NCBI RefSeq assembly: GCF_048268525.1
Contig: NZ_JBLWVH010000015.1
Location: forward strand, 1-64,000
From: Maricaulis sp048268525
Lineage (GTDB): Bacteria; Pseudomonadota; Alphaproteobacteria; Caulobacterales; Maricaulaceae
Reading direction: 5' to 3'
DNA: 64,000 nt
In this document: positions 1 through 12,310 of the stretch, piece by piece
Numbering within the stretch: position 1 is the first letter of the stretch
Layout of the letters: each line of letters begins with the position of its first letter
Program-made: the position numbers and the translations under genes
The notes under the pieces: generated by a model
The model's input: the letters and a program-made list of their open reading frames with translations, nothing else
Told to the model about the DNA's origin: nothing
Databases searched by the model: none

Positions 1-217
1 CCTGCCGCTTGCCGACAAACACGCGAAGGCCGGCATCCAGGCTTTCCGAACGGCCGATATCCTCCAGCTTGCCATCGCGCACCGAAAGCTCGGTTTCGCG
101 CGACTCGGCAACCGAAGCCTCGGCACTGTCGGCGCCGGCTTTCAGCGCGCGGGCGACAAGGTCGGCTGCAATCTCCTGCAGGGCTGCGGGGTCGGGGGCT
201 TTGAACGTCTTGGTCAT
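1..217 (-). CDS. pmbA: TldD/PmbA family metallopeptidase, N-terminal part (cut by window edge)
   Basis: Only the first 72 residues are present; the gene runs off the left edge. The visible segment, with ESRETELSVRDGKLEDIGRSE followed by LDAGLRVFVGKRQ, matches the start of PmbA (TldE) rather than TldD. In the family, TldD and PmbA form a cytosolic complex that trims peptides, including CcdA-type antitoxins and microcin precursors; the zinc ligands lie mostly in the TldD partner and cannot be checked here. It is the last visible gene of a same-strand run with the MAPEG and DsbA-like genes, 40 bases after the MAPEG stop, so co-transcription is possible. Confidence 0.8.
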   Translation of the reverse strand, partial: MTKTFKAPDPAALQEIAADLVARALKAGADSAEASVAESRETELSVRDGKLEDIGRSESLDAGLRVFVGKRQ

Positions 218-257
218 GTGAGCGCTATAGCCCCGCGAGGCCCCGCCGGGCAATGGC

Positions 258-650
258 TCAACTGACCGCCGTCCAGATCAGGAAGCCCGATCCGGCGACA
301 ATGCTGATCCAGGTCAGCAGTGTGCCAATGAAACGCCCCGGTGTTGTGCCGGCGGAAGATGACAGACCCCAGGCATGCAGGGCACGTCCGACCGTCAGCA
401 GGATGCCGACACCATGGACGACGAGGACCGGCGCACTGGTCATGGCCAGGGCGCCAATGATGACTAGGGCGACCGGTACATATTCCACCGCATTGCCGTG
501 TACCCGGCAGGCACGCTCCAGCTCGGCGTCATTGCCTGTGCCGATGCCGATTTTCGAGCGCTGGCGGTGCCGGATGACATTGTAGGCGAGGGCGATCAGC
601 AACAGGCCGTTCAGGCCCGTATAGAGTGCGAATGCGTCAAGTCCGGTCAT
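258..650 (-). CDS. MAPEG family membrane protein
   Basis: A 130-residue protein with four predicted membrane helices and the MAPEG pattern: a first helix around residues 5-25, then a polar loop with RACRVHGNAVEYVP at about 46-59, then three more hydrophobic segments. The family covers glutathione S-transferase-like and leukotriene-synthase-like membrane enzymes; bacterial members of this size usually have no assigned substrate. It lies 38 bases after the DsbA-like gene on the same strand, which suggests a small thiol-related operon, but that link is inference. A second MAPEG gene at 4001-4420 is only distantly similar. Confidence 0.85.
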   Translation of the reverse strand: MTGLDAFALYTGLNGLLLIALAYNVIRHRQRSKIGIGTGNDAELERACRVHGNAVEYVPVALVIIGALAMTSAPVLVVHGVGILLTVGRALHAWGLSSSAGTTPGRFIGTLLTWISIVAGSGFLIWTAVS

Positions 651-688
651 GATGGTCTCTCCCCTTTGACCCGTCCGCTCGTGCGGAC

Positions 689-1351
689 TTATTCAGTTTC
701 CGCCGGCTCCTTGACGGCCTGGCGGATGGCGTCGGCCAGAACAGCCGGTTCCTGGGCGCCGGACACGGCGAAGCGTCCATTGAAAATATAGGTGGGCACG
801 CCGGAAACCCCGAGCTTGCGATAGAACAGCTCTTCTTCCCAGACGGCTTTCTCGTCCTTGTCGGTGGCCAGCAGGTCGGCGGTCACGTCGCGGTCGAGCC
901 CGGCATCACCGGCGAGGGCGATCAGCGTGTCACGGTCACCGATATCGCGGCCATGCGTGAAAAAGGCCGAGAACAGGGCCTCTGCCATCTCGGCGGTGCG
1001 TCCCTGTCCGCCGGCCCAGCGCATCAGGCGGTGCGCGTCCAGCGTATTGGGTCGCATGGCGATGTCGTCGAAGCGGAAATCGATGCCGACAGTCGGTCCG
1101 GCCTGTTCGAGATGGTCGCGCATGGCTTTCCACCGGCCAGAAGCTTCGGCGCCGGAGAATTTATCGCGCATATAGTCCTTGTAGGGGCGCCCTTCGCGGG
1201 CCAGCGTCGGGTCGAGCTGGTAGGGTCGCCAGACCGTTTCAACCTTGATGTCGGCGGTCAGCTTTCGGGCCTGGTCCCAATGGCGCTTGCCCAGCCAGCA
1301 CCAGGGGCAGACGAGGTCGGAGACGATATCGACGGATACGGTATGGGTCAT
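689..1351 (-). CDS. DsbA family (FrnE-like) oxidoreductase
   Basis: A 220-residue thioredoxin-fold protein with an active-site CPWC at about residues 15-18 (VCPWCWLGKRHW), a long helical insertion and a cis-proline loop near the end (GVSGVPTYIFNGRF). This is the FrnE/2-hydroxychromene-2-carboxylate isomerase-like branch of the DsbA family. There is no signal peptide, so it should act in the cytoplasm, unlike classical DsbA. Substrates are unknown. It is probably the first gene of a minus-strand run with the MAPEG protein and pmbA. Confidence 0.88.
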   Translation of the reverse strand: MTHTVSVDIVSDLVCPWCWLGKRHWDQARKLTADIKVETVWRPYQLDPTLAREGRPYKDYMRDKFSGAEASGRWKAMRDHLEQAGPTVGIDFRFDDIAMRPNTLDAHRLMRWAGGQGRTAEMAEALFSAFFTHGRDIGDRDTLIALAGDAGLDRDVTADLLATDKDEKAVWEEELFYRKLGVSGVPTYIFNGRFAVSGAQEPAVLADAIRQAVKEPAETE

Positions 1352-1413
1352 GCCGGTGATTTAGGCATGTTCGCGGTAAATTGCGAGGCTGGTTTCCGGG
1401 GCCGGTGCGGGCT

Positions 1414-1470
1414 CGTCATCCCCCCGGCCTGGACAGTCGGCCATCGCGGGCCTGGCGCAGGGGGATGACG
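1414..1470. repeat. Inverted repeat, REP-like, with GTCATCCC ends
   Basis: Eleven-base arms, CGTCATCCCCC at 1414-1424 and its exact complement at 1460-1470, flank a 35-base GC-rich loop. The GTCATCCC end resembles the ends of the larger palindrome at 31193-31312 and the half copy at 13537-13577, suggesting one family of dispersed extragenic palindromes. It lies between the rod-like gene and the DsbA-like gene. Confidence 0.7.
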
Positions 1471-1501
1471 CCCACCGGCCACCCACCGACCGGAAGTCTG
1501 G

Positions 1502-1720
1502 CTAGACGGTGATGTCCAGCAGCGTGTCCGTCATCTCGCTGGCAATACGGGCTGTCATGGCGGAGGCAGAATGGGCGGCTTCCGCCTTTTTCAGCGCCAC
1601 CGAGGCCTGGATGATGTCCTGACCCTTGGCAGCATTATTGACCACTTCGCGCGCAGCGTCGCCGGCGTGGGACTGGGCGGCCATCATGCCAGTCACGGCT
1701 GTATTGAAAGCGATGTTCAT
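1502..1720 (-). CDS. Small flagellar rod/hook-protein-like protein, unknown function
   Basis: The ATG at 1720 is preferred because the protein then starts MNIAFNTAVTGMMAAQ, which looks like the N-terminal helix of axial flagellar proteins; a GTG at 1744 would add eight residues. The 72-residue product ends ALKKAEAAHSASAMTARI then ASEMTDTLLDITV, resembling their C-terminal helix with its closing LLDI. It therefore looks like the two terminal coiled-coil segments of a rod or hook protein joined with the middle missing. Such short proteins occur in alphaproteobacteria; whether it enters the flagellum is unknown. No other flagellar gene is nearby. Confidence 0.65.
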   Translation of the reverse strand: MNIAFNTAVTGMMAAQSHAGDAAREVVNNAAKGQDIIQASVALKKAEAAHSASAMTARIASEMTDTLLDITV

Positions 1721-1935
1721 GCCCGCAGGATAGTCGTGCCGCACGGTGATTGGCAGCGAAGACTGGATTGATGGTTAAGGAAGGGTGAGCCGACCGCCCG
1801 GCGGCAGGGTGGATGCGGAACCGGCGTGCCGGCATCCCCCGGGACAGCAACCTTTCTGTTCCCGCTGTTCCATTGTCAGGCGAAGTGCGACAAGCTCTCC
1901 ATCAATCAACGGCTTCAGAAAGGTGCCCCGCTGTC

Positions 1936-2508
1936 ATGACCAACCCGTCCACCCCGACCCTCAAGGTTGAGTTCGAACTGTCCGAATCCGATCTCGCCTT
2001 CTTCCGGGACCGTCTCGACAAGGCGCGCGAAGACCGTGCCGATCTGGACGAAAGCCGCATCATGGCTGGCGTGGCGGACATGATCACCAAGGCACTGGCC
2101 GCCAATCCGCCGGAATTCGTCAAGACGCGCCTGCGTCAGCTCGGCCCGCTTGTTGCCATGCTGGACGATGCCGAATGGAAGCTGGAAGGCGAAGACCGTG
2201 AGCGTGTGCTCAATGCGCTGGCTTATTTTGTCGACCCGGATGACCTCATCCCGGACTCCACCCCTGGCATCGGCTATATCGATGACGCGATCATGATCGA
2301 ACTGGTCGCCGCCGGTCTGGCTCCGGAGCTGGAAGCCTACGCCGAATTCATCGCGCACCGCGAAGACCTGAAGGCACCGGATGCGGAGGCCAAGCCGCCG
2401 CTGGAAGAAGTCCGGACCGTGATGCAGGCCCGCATGCGTCGCCGTCGTGGCCGGGCCAAGGCCGGTGGCCTGTGGTCACACTCCACGGTGATCCGTCACT
2501 ACTTCTAG
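1936..2508 (+). CDS. DUF1232 (YkvA-like) domain protein
   Basis: A 190-residue protein with the DUF1232 core around residues 88-115 (NALAYFVDPDDLIPD, then GIGYIDDAIMI), a short motif seen in small bacterial proteins of unknown role. The N-terminal 80 residues are acidic and helical, and the C-terminus is basic with MRRRRGRAK. The ATG at 1936 was chosen because the reading frame upstream of it does not look like protein. The core lacks long hydrophobic helices, so it is probably soluble or peripheral. No function is proposed. Confidence 0.8.
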   Translation: MTNPSTPTLKVEFELSESDLAFFRDRLDKAREDRADLDESRIMAGVADMITKALAANPPEFVKTRLRQLGPLVAMLDDAEWKLEGEDRERVLNALAYFVDPDDLIPDSTPGIGYIDDAIMIELVAAGLAPELEAYAEFIAHREDLKAPDAEAKPPLEEVRTVMQARMRRRRGRAKAGGLWSHSTVIRHYF

Positions 2509-2577
2509 ACGTCAGATCGGACTGCCGGCCCGGCATCCTCCCTCAACCGGGTCAGCCAGAACTGGTGGTCCGGGCGG

Positions 2578-3786
2578 TCAGACCGCCCGGATTGCCGGCT
2601 GTCTGGATTTGAGGAATTCGCCCACGCCGCGCGCGGCCTGGCGGATACGCTGTTCGTTCTCGACCAGAGCGAGGCGGACATAGCCTTCACCATGCTCGCC
2701 AAAGCCGATGCCCGGCGCGACGGCGACGCCGGCCTCTTCCATCAACTGCTTGGAAAACTCCAGCGACCCCATCTCCTCGCAACCGCTTGGGAGGGGCGCC
2801 CAGGCAAACATCGAGGCTTCCGGCGATGGGATTGTCCAGCCGGCGCGGCTGAAGCTCTCCACCAGAACATCGCGGCGGTGCTTGTAGATGGCGCGGGTCT
2901 CATCGACGCAGTCCTGCGGTCCATCAAGAGCCGCACAGGCCGCGACCTGGACCGGTGTGTAGGCGCCATAGTCGAGATAGGATTTCACCCGCGCCAGCGC
3001 TCCGACCAGGCGGGCCGAGCCGGCGGCAAAACCAACCCGGAACCCGGCCATGGAATAGGTCTTCGACATCGAGGTGAACTCGATCGTGCGATCCTTGGCG
3101 CCCTCGACCTGCAACATGGACGGGGTCGGCTGGTCACCGAAATAGATCTCTGAATAGGCGAGATCGGACAGGATGAGCAGGTCGTGCTTGGTCGCGAACT
3201 TCACGACCTCCTTGTAAAAATCCAGCGAGGCGGTTTGTGCCGTGGGGTTGGAGGGAAAACAGACCACGACCGCTATCGGACTCGGAACCGAATGCCTCGC
3301 TGCGTGTTCGAGTCCGCGCAGATAGTCTTCCGGCGACGGGGCGTGGACATGCCGTATCGTGCCACCGGCAATGAGAAAGCCGAACGTATGGATCGGATAG
3401 GAGGGCGAGGGCGCCAGGATCACATCGCCCGGTGCCGTGATCGCCTGGGCCAGGTTGGCGAAGCCTTCCTTGGAACCCAGTGTGACAATGACCTCGCTGT
3501 CGGCGTCCAGATCGACATCAAAGCGCCGCTTGTAATAGCGCGCCTGGGCCTTGCGCAGGCCGGGAATGCCGCGCGAGGCGGAATAGCCGTTGGTGCGCGG
3601 GTTTTCGGTCGCCTCGCGAAGCTTGGTCAGGATATGTGGCGGCGTCGGCAGGTCCGGATTGCCCATGCCGAAATCGATGATGTCCGCGCCATCGGCCCGC
3701 AATTTGGCTTTCAGACGATTGACTTCTTCGAAAACGTATGGCGGCAAGCGCTTGGTGCGGTGAAATTCCATCGTTGAATCCGGCAT
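2578..3786 (-). CDS. alaC: Class I/II aminotransferase, AlaC-like alanine transaminase
   Basis: About 402 residues, close in sequence pattern to Escherichia coli AlaC along the whole length: RLPPYVFEEVN near the start, IIDFGMGNPDLPTPPHI, GYSASRGIPGLR, FPSNPTAQ, and the pyridoxal-phosphate lysine in SMSKTYSMAGFR. The family transfers an amino group between alanine or glutamate and 2-oxoacids in the cytosol; related enzymes act as LL-diaminopimelate aminotransferases. Three in-frame ATGs exist at 3804, 3786 and 3771. 3786 was taken as a compromise, since none has a strong ribosome binding site. The frame stays open upstream to 4179, but that part is not conserved-looking protein. Confidence 0.85.
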   Translation of the reverse strand: MPDSTMEFHRTKRLPPYVFEEVNRLKAKLRADGADIIDFGMGNPDLPTPPHILTKLREATENPRTNGYSASRGIPGLRKAQARYYKRRFDVDLDADSEVIVTLGSKEGFANLAQAITAPGDVILAPSPSYPIHTFGFLIAGGTIRHVHAPSPEDYLRGLEHAARHSVPSPIAVVVCFPSNPTAQTASLDFYKEVVKFATKHDLLILSDLAYSEIYFGDQPTPSMLQVEGAKDRTIEFTSMSKTYSMAGFRVGFAAGSARLVGALARVKSYLDYGAYTPVQVAACAALDGPQDCVDETRAIYKHRRDVLVESFSRAGWTIPSPEASMFAWAPLPSGCEEMGSLEFSKQLMEEAGVAVAPGIGFGEHGEGYVRLALVENEQRIRQAARGVGEFLKSRQPAIRAV

Positions 3787-4000
3787 GTTCGAATTTAATC
3801 CCATATGGCGCGATCTCGGCGGGTCCTGCAAGAGGCTAGACCCAGCGCAAGGCGGGATTTGGCAGGGACCGCGGCGGAAATGCGGCTGGTCGTGCACCCG
3901 GGATGACAAACCGGGTGGCATGCAGATCGAAAATCCACCCCTCGCCAAATCCGGCCAACTCGGACTAACCTCCGGCAAAATGGCCGGGGAGGGCTGCAAG

Positions 4001-4420
4001 ATGTTCCAATCGATGATGACGCCGATTTTGGCGCTGGTGTGCTGGACGCTGATCATGTGGGTGTGGATGTATGCCACCCGCATTCCGGCCATGCGCAAGG
4101 CCGGGATCGATCCGGCGACGGTGAAAGACAAGTCCGCCATGGAGCGCTTGCCCATCGAGGTGCGGCGCATTGCGGACAATTACAATCACCTGCACGAACA
4201 GCCGGTGATCTTCTACGCGCTGGTGCTATATTCGCACCTCGTCGGCGTGTCGGACGAGTTCAACATCATGCTGGCTTGGGCCTATGTGCTGATCCGGGTG
4301 GTCCACTCGCTGATCCAGTGCCTGTGGAACTTCATCCCCATGCGCTTCCTGGTCTTCTGCCTCGGCTCGATCGTGCTGGTCATCATGGCGGTCCGCAATG
4401 TGATGGCGGTGCTGGCCTGA
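4001..4420 (+). CDS. MAPEG family membrane protein
   Basis: A 139-residue protein with four hydrophobic segments (about 5-25, 65-85, 90-110, 115-135) and the MAPEG loop HLHEQPVIFYALV followed by WAYVLIRVVHSLIQC. The ATG at 4001 is supported by GGGGAGGG ten to seventeen bases upstream; the longer frame opening at 3785 is not needed. The protein should sit in the inner membrane; substrate unknown. It lies 60 bases before prfA on the same strand, but a functional link is not evident. Confidence 0.85.
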   Translation: MFQSMMTPILALVCWTLIMWVWMYATRIPAMRKAGIDPATVKDKSAMERLPIEVRRIADNYNHLHEQPVIFYALVLYSHLVGVSDEFNIMLAWAYVLIRVVHSLIQCLWNFIPMRFLVFCLGSIVLVIMAVRNVMAVLA

Positions 4421-4480
4421 CGCAGGGCCTGACAGCGGCACAGGATTTTCATCGTCGGCACGAGGTGCTAACGGAGCAGC

Positions 4481-5554
4481 ATGCACGCACCTGAAGCCAG
4501 ACTCGCCCAAGTCATTGACCGGTTCGACCAGGTGGAAGCCCGCCTGGGCGCCGCCGGCGATGCCGATGAAATCGTCAAGCTCTCCAAGGAGCATGCCGAG
4601 CTGAAACCCGTGGCCGAAAAGGCCAATGCGCTGAAGTCGGCCCGCGCCGAACTGGCCGAGCTCGCCGAGATGATGGAGGGCGATGACGCGGAAATGGCCG
4701 AGATGGCGCGGGAGGAATTCTATGCGCTGAAGGAGCGCCTTCCCGAGCTCGAGCACGCGATGAGCCTGATGCTGTTGCCGAAAGACAAGGACGACAGCGC
4801 CAATGCCATGATCGAGATCCGGGCCGGCACAGGCGGCGACGAGGCCGCCATTTTCGCCGGCAATCTCTATGGCATGTACCAGCGCTACGCCCAGCTGCAG
4901 GGCTGGAGCTGGGAGTTGGTCTCGGCCTCCGACGGTGAGCATGGCGGCTACAAGGAAGTCGTCGCCGCGATCTCCGGCAATGGCGTGTTCGGACGGCTGA
5001 AATTCGAGAGCGGTGTGCACCGGGTCCAGCGGGTTCCGGCGACCGAAAGCCAGGGCCGCATCCACACCTCTGCCGCGACCGTCGCGATCATGCCGCAGCC
5101 GGAAGACATCGATATCGAGCTCGACATGGGTGATGTCCGGGTTGACACGATGCGGGCTTCGGGCGCCGGTGGGCAGCACGTCAACAAGACCGACAGTGCC
5201 GTGCGCATGACCCATATCCCGACCGGGATCGTGGTTGTCTGCCAGGAAAAGTCCCAGCACCAGAACCGGGCCCGGGCGCAGGAAATCCTCAAGGCCAAGC
5301 TCTATGACATGCAGCGTGAGGCGGCCAATGCCGAACGGGCTGCCGAGCGCAAGGGCCAGATTGGATCGGGCGACCGTTCCGAGCGCATCCGCACCTATAA
5401 CTATCCCCAGGGCCGGGTCTCAGATCACCGCATCAATCTGACCCTCTACAAGCTGGACGACATTGTCGCCGGTGACGGGCTGGACGAGGTGGTCACGGCC
5501 TTGATCGCGGAAGATCAGGCGGCTCGTCTCGCGGCGCTTGAAGACGACGCGTAG
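4481..5554 (+). CDS. prfA: Peptide chain release factor 1
   Basis: A 357-residue class I release factor. The stop-codon-reading PxT motif is PAT at residues 186-188, which marks RF1 (UAA/UAG) rather than RF2, and the GGQ motif that triggers peptide release is at 230-232 (GAGGQHVNKTDSAVRM). The length is normal for RF1. A GGAGC ribosome binding site precedes the ATG. prmC, which encodes the enzyme that methylates the GGQ glutamine, follows after six bases, an arrangement conserved in many bacteria. Confidence 0.98.
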   Translation: MHAPEARLAQVIDRFDQVEARLGAAGDADEIVKLSKEHAELKPVAEKANALKSARAELAELAEMMEGDDAEMAEMAREEFYALKERLPELEHAMSLMLLPKDKDDSANAMIEIRAGTGGDEAAIFAGNLYGMYQRYAQLQGWSWELVSASDGEHGGYKEVVAAISGNGVFGRLKFESGVHRVQRVPATESQGRIHTSAATVAIMPQPEDIDIELDMGDVRVDTMRASGAGGQHVNKTDSAVRMTHIPTGIVVVCQEKSQHQNRARAQEILKAKLYDMQREAANAERAAERKGQIGSGDRSERIRTYNYPQGRVSDHRINLTLYKLDDIVAGDGLDEVVTALIAEDQAARLAALEDDA

Positions 5555-5560
5555 GCTCAC

Positions 5561-6520
5561 ATGTCGGGCGGGCCCTTCGACACGATGGTGGACACCGCGA
5601 AATCAGGTTTTGATGCCGCAGCCCACAAACCCCTGCTGGAAGCCTGGCAGGGCCTGTCGCTGGCCGATATCCGCGCCGATCTGGGTGCGCGCCTGATCGC
5701 GGCCGGGATCGATGAAGGCGCCGATGAGAGCCGTTTCCTGATCAATCATGTGCTGGCACCAGCCCGCCTGTCTGATGCGCTGGCCGACCCGGCGCTGTTT
5801 TCCTGGCAGGCGGCGGACCAGCTGGCGGCGCTCGCCTGGCGCCGCCTGTCGCGGGTCCCGCTGTCGCAAGTGCTGGGAAGCCAGCCCTTCTGGACGCTCG
5901 ACCTGGCCGTCACGCCCGATGTGCTGACACCCCGGTCCGACACGGAAACCCTGGTCGAGGCGGTGCTGGCCGATGCTGATGATGCGCCCGCCCGGCTGGT
6001 CGATCTGGGGACCGGCTCCGGGGCCATCCTGCTTGCCTTGTTGAGTGAACGAGCGGGCTGGAGCGGGCTCGGTGTTGACCTGTCGGCACCGGCTCTGGCC
6101 ATCGCGACCGCCAATGCTGTCCGGTGCGGGCTGGCGAATCGGGCGGGCTTTTCGCAGGGCCGCTGGGGCGAGGGCCTGGCCGACGGATCGGTCGATGTGC
6201 TGGTCTCGAACCCGCCCTACATCGTCTCGGATGTCCTCGCCGGACTGGAGCCGGAAGTGCGCGATCACGAGCCTGCGCTCGCTCTCGATGGCGGCACTGA
6301 CGGGCTCGACGCCTATCGCGAAATCATTACCGACCTGCCGCGCCTTCTGGTGCCGAATGGCCTGTTCGCACTGGAAATCGGCCATGATCAGGGTGAAAGC
6401 GTAAGCACCCTGGCGCACGAGGCCGGGCTGGTCGAAATCCGGGTCTTGCCGGATCTGGCCGGGAATGATCGGGTGGTGATGGGCAGGCGGGGCGCCGGTG
6501 CCAGCGCTGTGGACGGCTAA
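5561..6520 (+). CDS. prmC: Release factor glutamine N5-methyltransferase
   Basis: A 319-residue SAM-dependent methyltransferase with the SAM-binding loop VDLGTGSGAIL near residue 147 and the catalytic NPPY at 217-220 (VSNPPYIVSD). It methylates the glutamine of the GGQ motif of release factors 1 and 2. The N-terminal helical domain (ADIRADLGARLIAAG onward) binds the release factor. The first 25-30 residues are not typical of PrmC; an in-frame ATG at 5585 is a possible alternative start. It is coupled to prfA. Confidence 0.95.
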   Translation: MSGGPFDTMVDTAKSGFDAAAHKPLLEAWQGLSLADIRADLGARLIAAGIDEGADESRFLINHVLAPARLSDALADPALFSWQAADQLAALAWRRLSRVPLSQVLGSQPFWTLDLAVTPDVLTPRSDTETLVEAVLADADDAPARLVDLGTGSGAILLALLSERAGWSGLGVDLSAPALAIATANAVRCGLANRAGFSQGRWGEGLADGSVDVLVSNPPYIVSDVLAGLEPEVRDHEPALALDGGTDGLDAYREIITDLPRLLVPNGLFALEIGHDQGESVSTLAHEAGLVEIRVLPDLAGNDRVVMGRRGAGASAVDG

Positions 6521-6733
6521 AAGGGCTTGGAATGCCTGGCCTCGCGGTCTAGGGTCCCGATCAAGGCAGGTGGATCGCGCCAGTACGGGGGTCTCGCGCG
6601 GCCGGATGACCCACTTGCCATTATCCGGTCAATCAGTTGGATCCCCACGGTATCAGCGCACAGGCTTGCACCTGCGAATGCACCGCCAAGCCAGAAGTCA
6701 GATAAGCATCGCTGTTGAACAGGATAACGCGAT

Positions 6734-7456
6734 ATGAAGCGTCAACGTGGTCGAGGACGTAAGCCCGGCAATTCCGCAAACCGGAGCTATGAGAGCAATG
6801 GCCCGGAAGTGAAGATCCGCGGCAACGCGTCCCAGATCTATGACAAATACATGCAGCTGGCGCGTGATGCGTCTCTGGCCGGTGACCGGGTGCGGGCGGA
6901 AAACCTTTTCCAGCACGCCGAGCACTATCTGCGGATTGTCCAGCTCAACCAGCCCAAGCGTGATCCCAACCAGGATGACGACAATAACGGCAATGACAGT
7001 GTTGATGACGAGGATGACGGTCAGCAGTCCGGCAATCACCAGTCCAATAACCAGGATCGTCAGGACCGCCAGCCGCGCGAGCGGCGCGACCGCAATGATC
7101 GCAATGAGCAGGGCGATGGGCGTGAACCGCGTCGTGGGCGCAATAACCGCAACCGCCCGAATGGTCGCGACCAGGACCGGCCCCAGGATCGCGACGGCAA
7201 TCGCGAGCCGGCTGCCGACCCGCTCGGCGTCGTGACCCCGGAAGGCGACACTCCGGCCCCGACACCGGCCGCCGAATCGGCTCCGCAGTCCGACGAAGCT
7301 CCGCGTCGTACCCGTCGTCCACGCCGCACCAAGGCAGAAATGGAAGCGGCCCGCGCCGCCGAGGCTGCGCTGAAGAACGCATCTGATGCCGCCGACAGTG
7401 ACGCCAATAATGACGACAAGGCCGGCGGAGACGACCCGGAAACCGAGGCTGCCTAG
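6734..7456 (+). CDS. DUF4167 domain protein
   Basis: A 240-residue protein with an N-terminal DUF4167 domain at residues 1-80 (KRQRGRGRKPGN, then VKIRGNASQIYDKYMQLARD and AEHYLRIVQL) and a long, low-complexity tail rich in Asp, Asn, Arg and Gln, with basic stretches and an RRTRRPRRTKAEMEAARAAE segment. The domain is typical of alphaproteobacteria; composition suggests RNA or ribosome association, which is inference. An AGGAT ribosome binding site precedes the ATG. The gene ends in a four-base overlap with the convergent MOSC gene. Confidence 0.85.
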   Translation: MKRQRGRGRKPGNSANRSYESNGPEVKIRGNASQIYDKYMQLARDASLAGDRVRAENLFQHAEHYLRIVQLNQPKRDPNQDDDNNGNDSVDDEDDGQQSGNHQSNNQDRQDRQPRERRDRNDRNEQGDGREPRRGRNNRNRPNGRDQDRPQDRDGNREPAADPLGVVTPEGDTPAPTPAAESAPQSDEAPRRTRRPRRTKAEMEAARAAEAALKNASDAADSDANNDDKAGGDDPETEAA

Positions 7457-8208
7457 GCCAGGCTGACCGGATCGCCAAGCGCGATCACCCCGTCTTCCAG
7501 GACGGTCAGGTAGAGACCACAGTCCATGTGCCCGTAGTGCTCGAACAGCGCCGCGGGCACATCTGTATTACGGGTCCCGGTCTTGAGGTCGACGCTGGTC
7601 GCGGCGCAGCGCCGGATGCGCGACTCGACGCGCAGTTCGACCCCGCCGATGCGGATATTCTGCCCGACCAGCTGGAACTCCTCCCACGGTGCCAGCCCCT
7701 CAACCAGTAGATTGCCGCGAAAACGGACCGGGTCGAGCGGCAGGCCGGTTTTCTCCGCAAGGTCCCGGACCGAGGCGGCATTGATCAGGGAAATCTGCGG
7801 CATCGGGATGTCAGTCATGGCCTGGCCGGGCGCGTGGACCAGACGCAGCGGGCCGCGCACGGCGTCGCCGAGCAGGGAGGCAAGGCAATCGAACAGGGGC
7901 GGATGGGATGCCGGGTCTTCCAGCGCGACCTCGATCGGCGCCCCGCCATCGAGACGGGCTGTTACCGTGCGCCCGTCTGCGGCGTATCGACAGTCGAGAC
8001 GCGCCAGTTCGGCCTGCCCGGCGAGCATCAGGAAATGCTTCTTCTTCACATGTCCCGGCGCGCTGTCATCAAAGGGCGAGGGACCGTTCTCGATCGCCCA
8101 CGCGCGATCAAGCGGCAGGGTGGCATTGGCGGACAGTTCGACGTGCGGCAGTTGGTCCGGTCCAAGCCCTTTGACCGGAAAGCGCGTGATGGCTGTAAGC
8201 TGGGGCAT
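7453..8208 (-). CDS. MOSC domain protein
   Basis: A 251-residue protein with the N-terminal beta-barrel of MOSC proteins (ITRFPVKGLGPDQLPHVEL, residues 6-24) and a C-terminal MOSC domain containing the conserved RFRGNLLVEG and the cysteine motif RIRRCAATSVDLKTG at about residue 200. The cysteine is the proposed ligand for sulfur or molybdenum in this family, which handles molybdenum cofactor sulfuration or N-hydroxylated substrates. Its stop codon shares the palindromic CTAG with the stop of the convergent DUF4167 gene. Confidence 0.9.
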   Translation of the reverse strand: MPQLTAITRFPVKGLGPDQLPHVELSANATLPLDRAWAIENGPSPFDDSAPGHVKKKHFLMLAGQAELARLDCRYAADGRTVTARLDGGAPIEVALEDPASHPPLFDCLASLLGDAVRGPLRLVHAPGQAMTDIPMPQISLINAASVRDLAEKTGLPLDPVRFRGNLLVEGLAPWEEFQLVGQNIRIGGVELRVESRIRRCAATSVDLKTGTRNTDVPAALFEHYGHMDCGLYLTVLEDGVIALGDPVSLA

Positions 8209-8376
8209 GGGATTGAGTCGCTCCGTGAGTTCCGCTCGAAACCGTGGTCAGAATGTCGCGGGTCGACCTCTTGTGTGGTGCATATGCAACACCTACATGC
8301 GGTCTGAAACGCGATTTGGCCGTGCTTGATCAAGGCGGCGAAACGTAACCTATCTCGCCTTTTCCGGGGGATCGAC

Positions 8377-10983
<2,607 letters not shown>

Positions 10984-11056
10984 TGTTTGGGGTGGTCGTG
11001 ATGGCCGCCCCATTCTCGTTCGAAAACGGGCAGCCCGCCTGCCCAAGCGTCCATTG

Positions 11057-11175
11057 TTGGCTTGCCGAGATCAGGCCCAGGCAGGTCCAGCGCGTCAAGG
11101 GCCAAGGGCCGCTTCGCGGCGGCAAGGCCGCCCTTGACGCGCTGAACCTGCCTGGGCAAACGGCTGACAAGCCAA
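11057..11175. repeat. Large nested palindrome between convergent genes
   Basis: Two 28-base arms at 11075-11102 and 11130-11157 are complementary except for one base. Inside them lies a smaller hairpin (GCCGC TTC GCGGC region at 11109-11120). Outside them an eight-base pair of arms, TTGGCTTG at 11057-11064 and its complement at 11168-11175, extends the symmetry. The whole can fold as a long hairpin or cruciform. It sits between the stops of clpB and acr3, so it may end both transcripts, but there is no T-run of an ordinary intrinsic terminator. Confidence 0.8.
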
Positions 11176-11236
11176 GAATGAATATCTCTCCGCGAGGCGC
11201 GGACGTTTCCGATGGAGATTCCGGTTCGCCCGGCCC

Positions 11237-12306
<1,070 letters not shown>

Positions 12307-12310
<4 letters not shown>

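Noticed and set aside
3787..4179. N-terminal extension of the AlaC-like aminotransferase
   Set aside because: The added residues are unlike any aminotransferase, and the conserved start RTKRLPPYVF lies after 3786.
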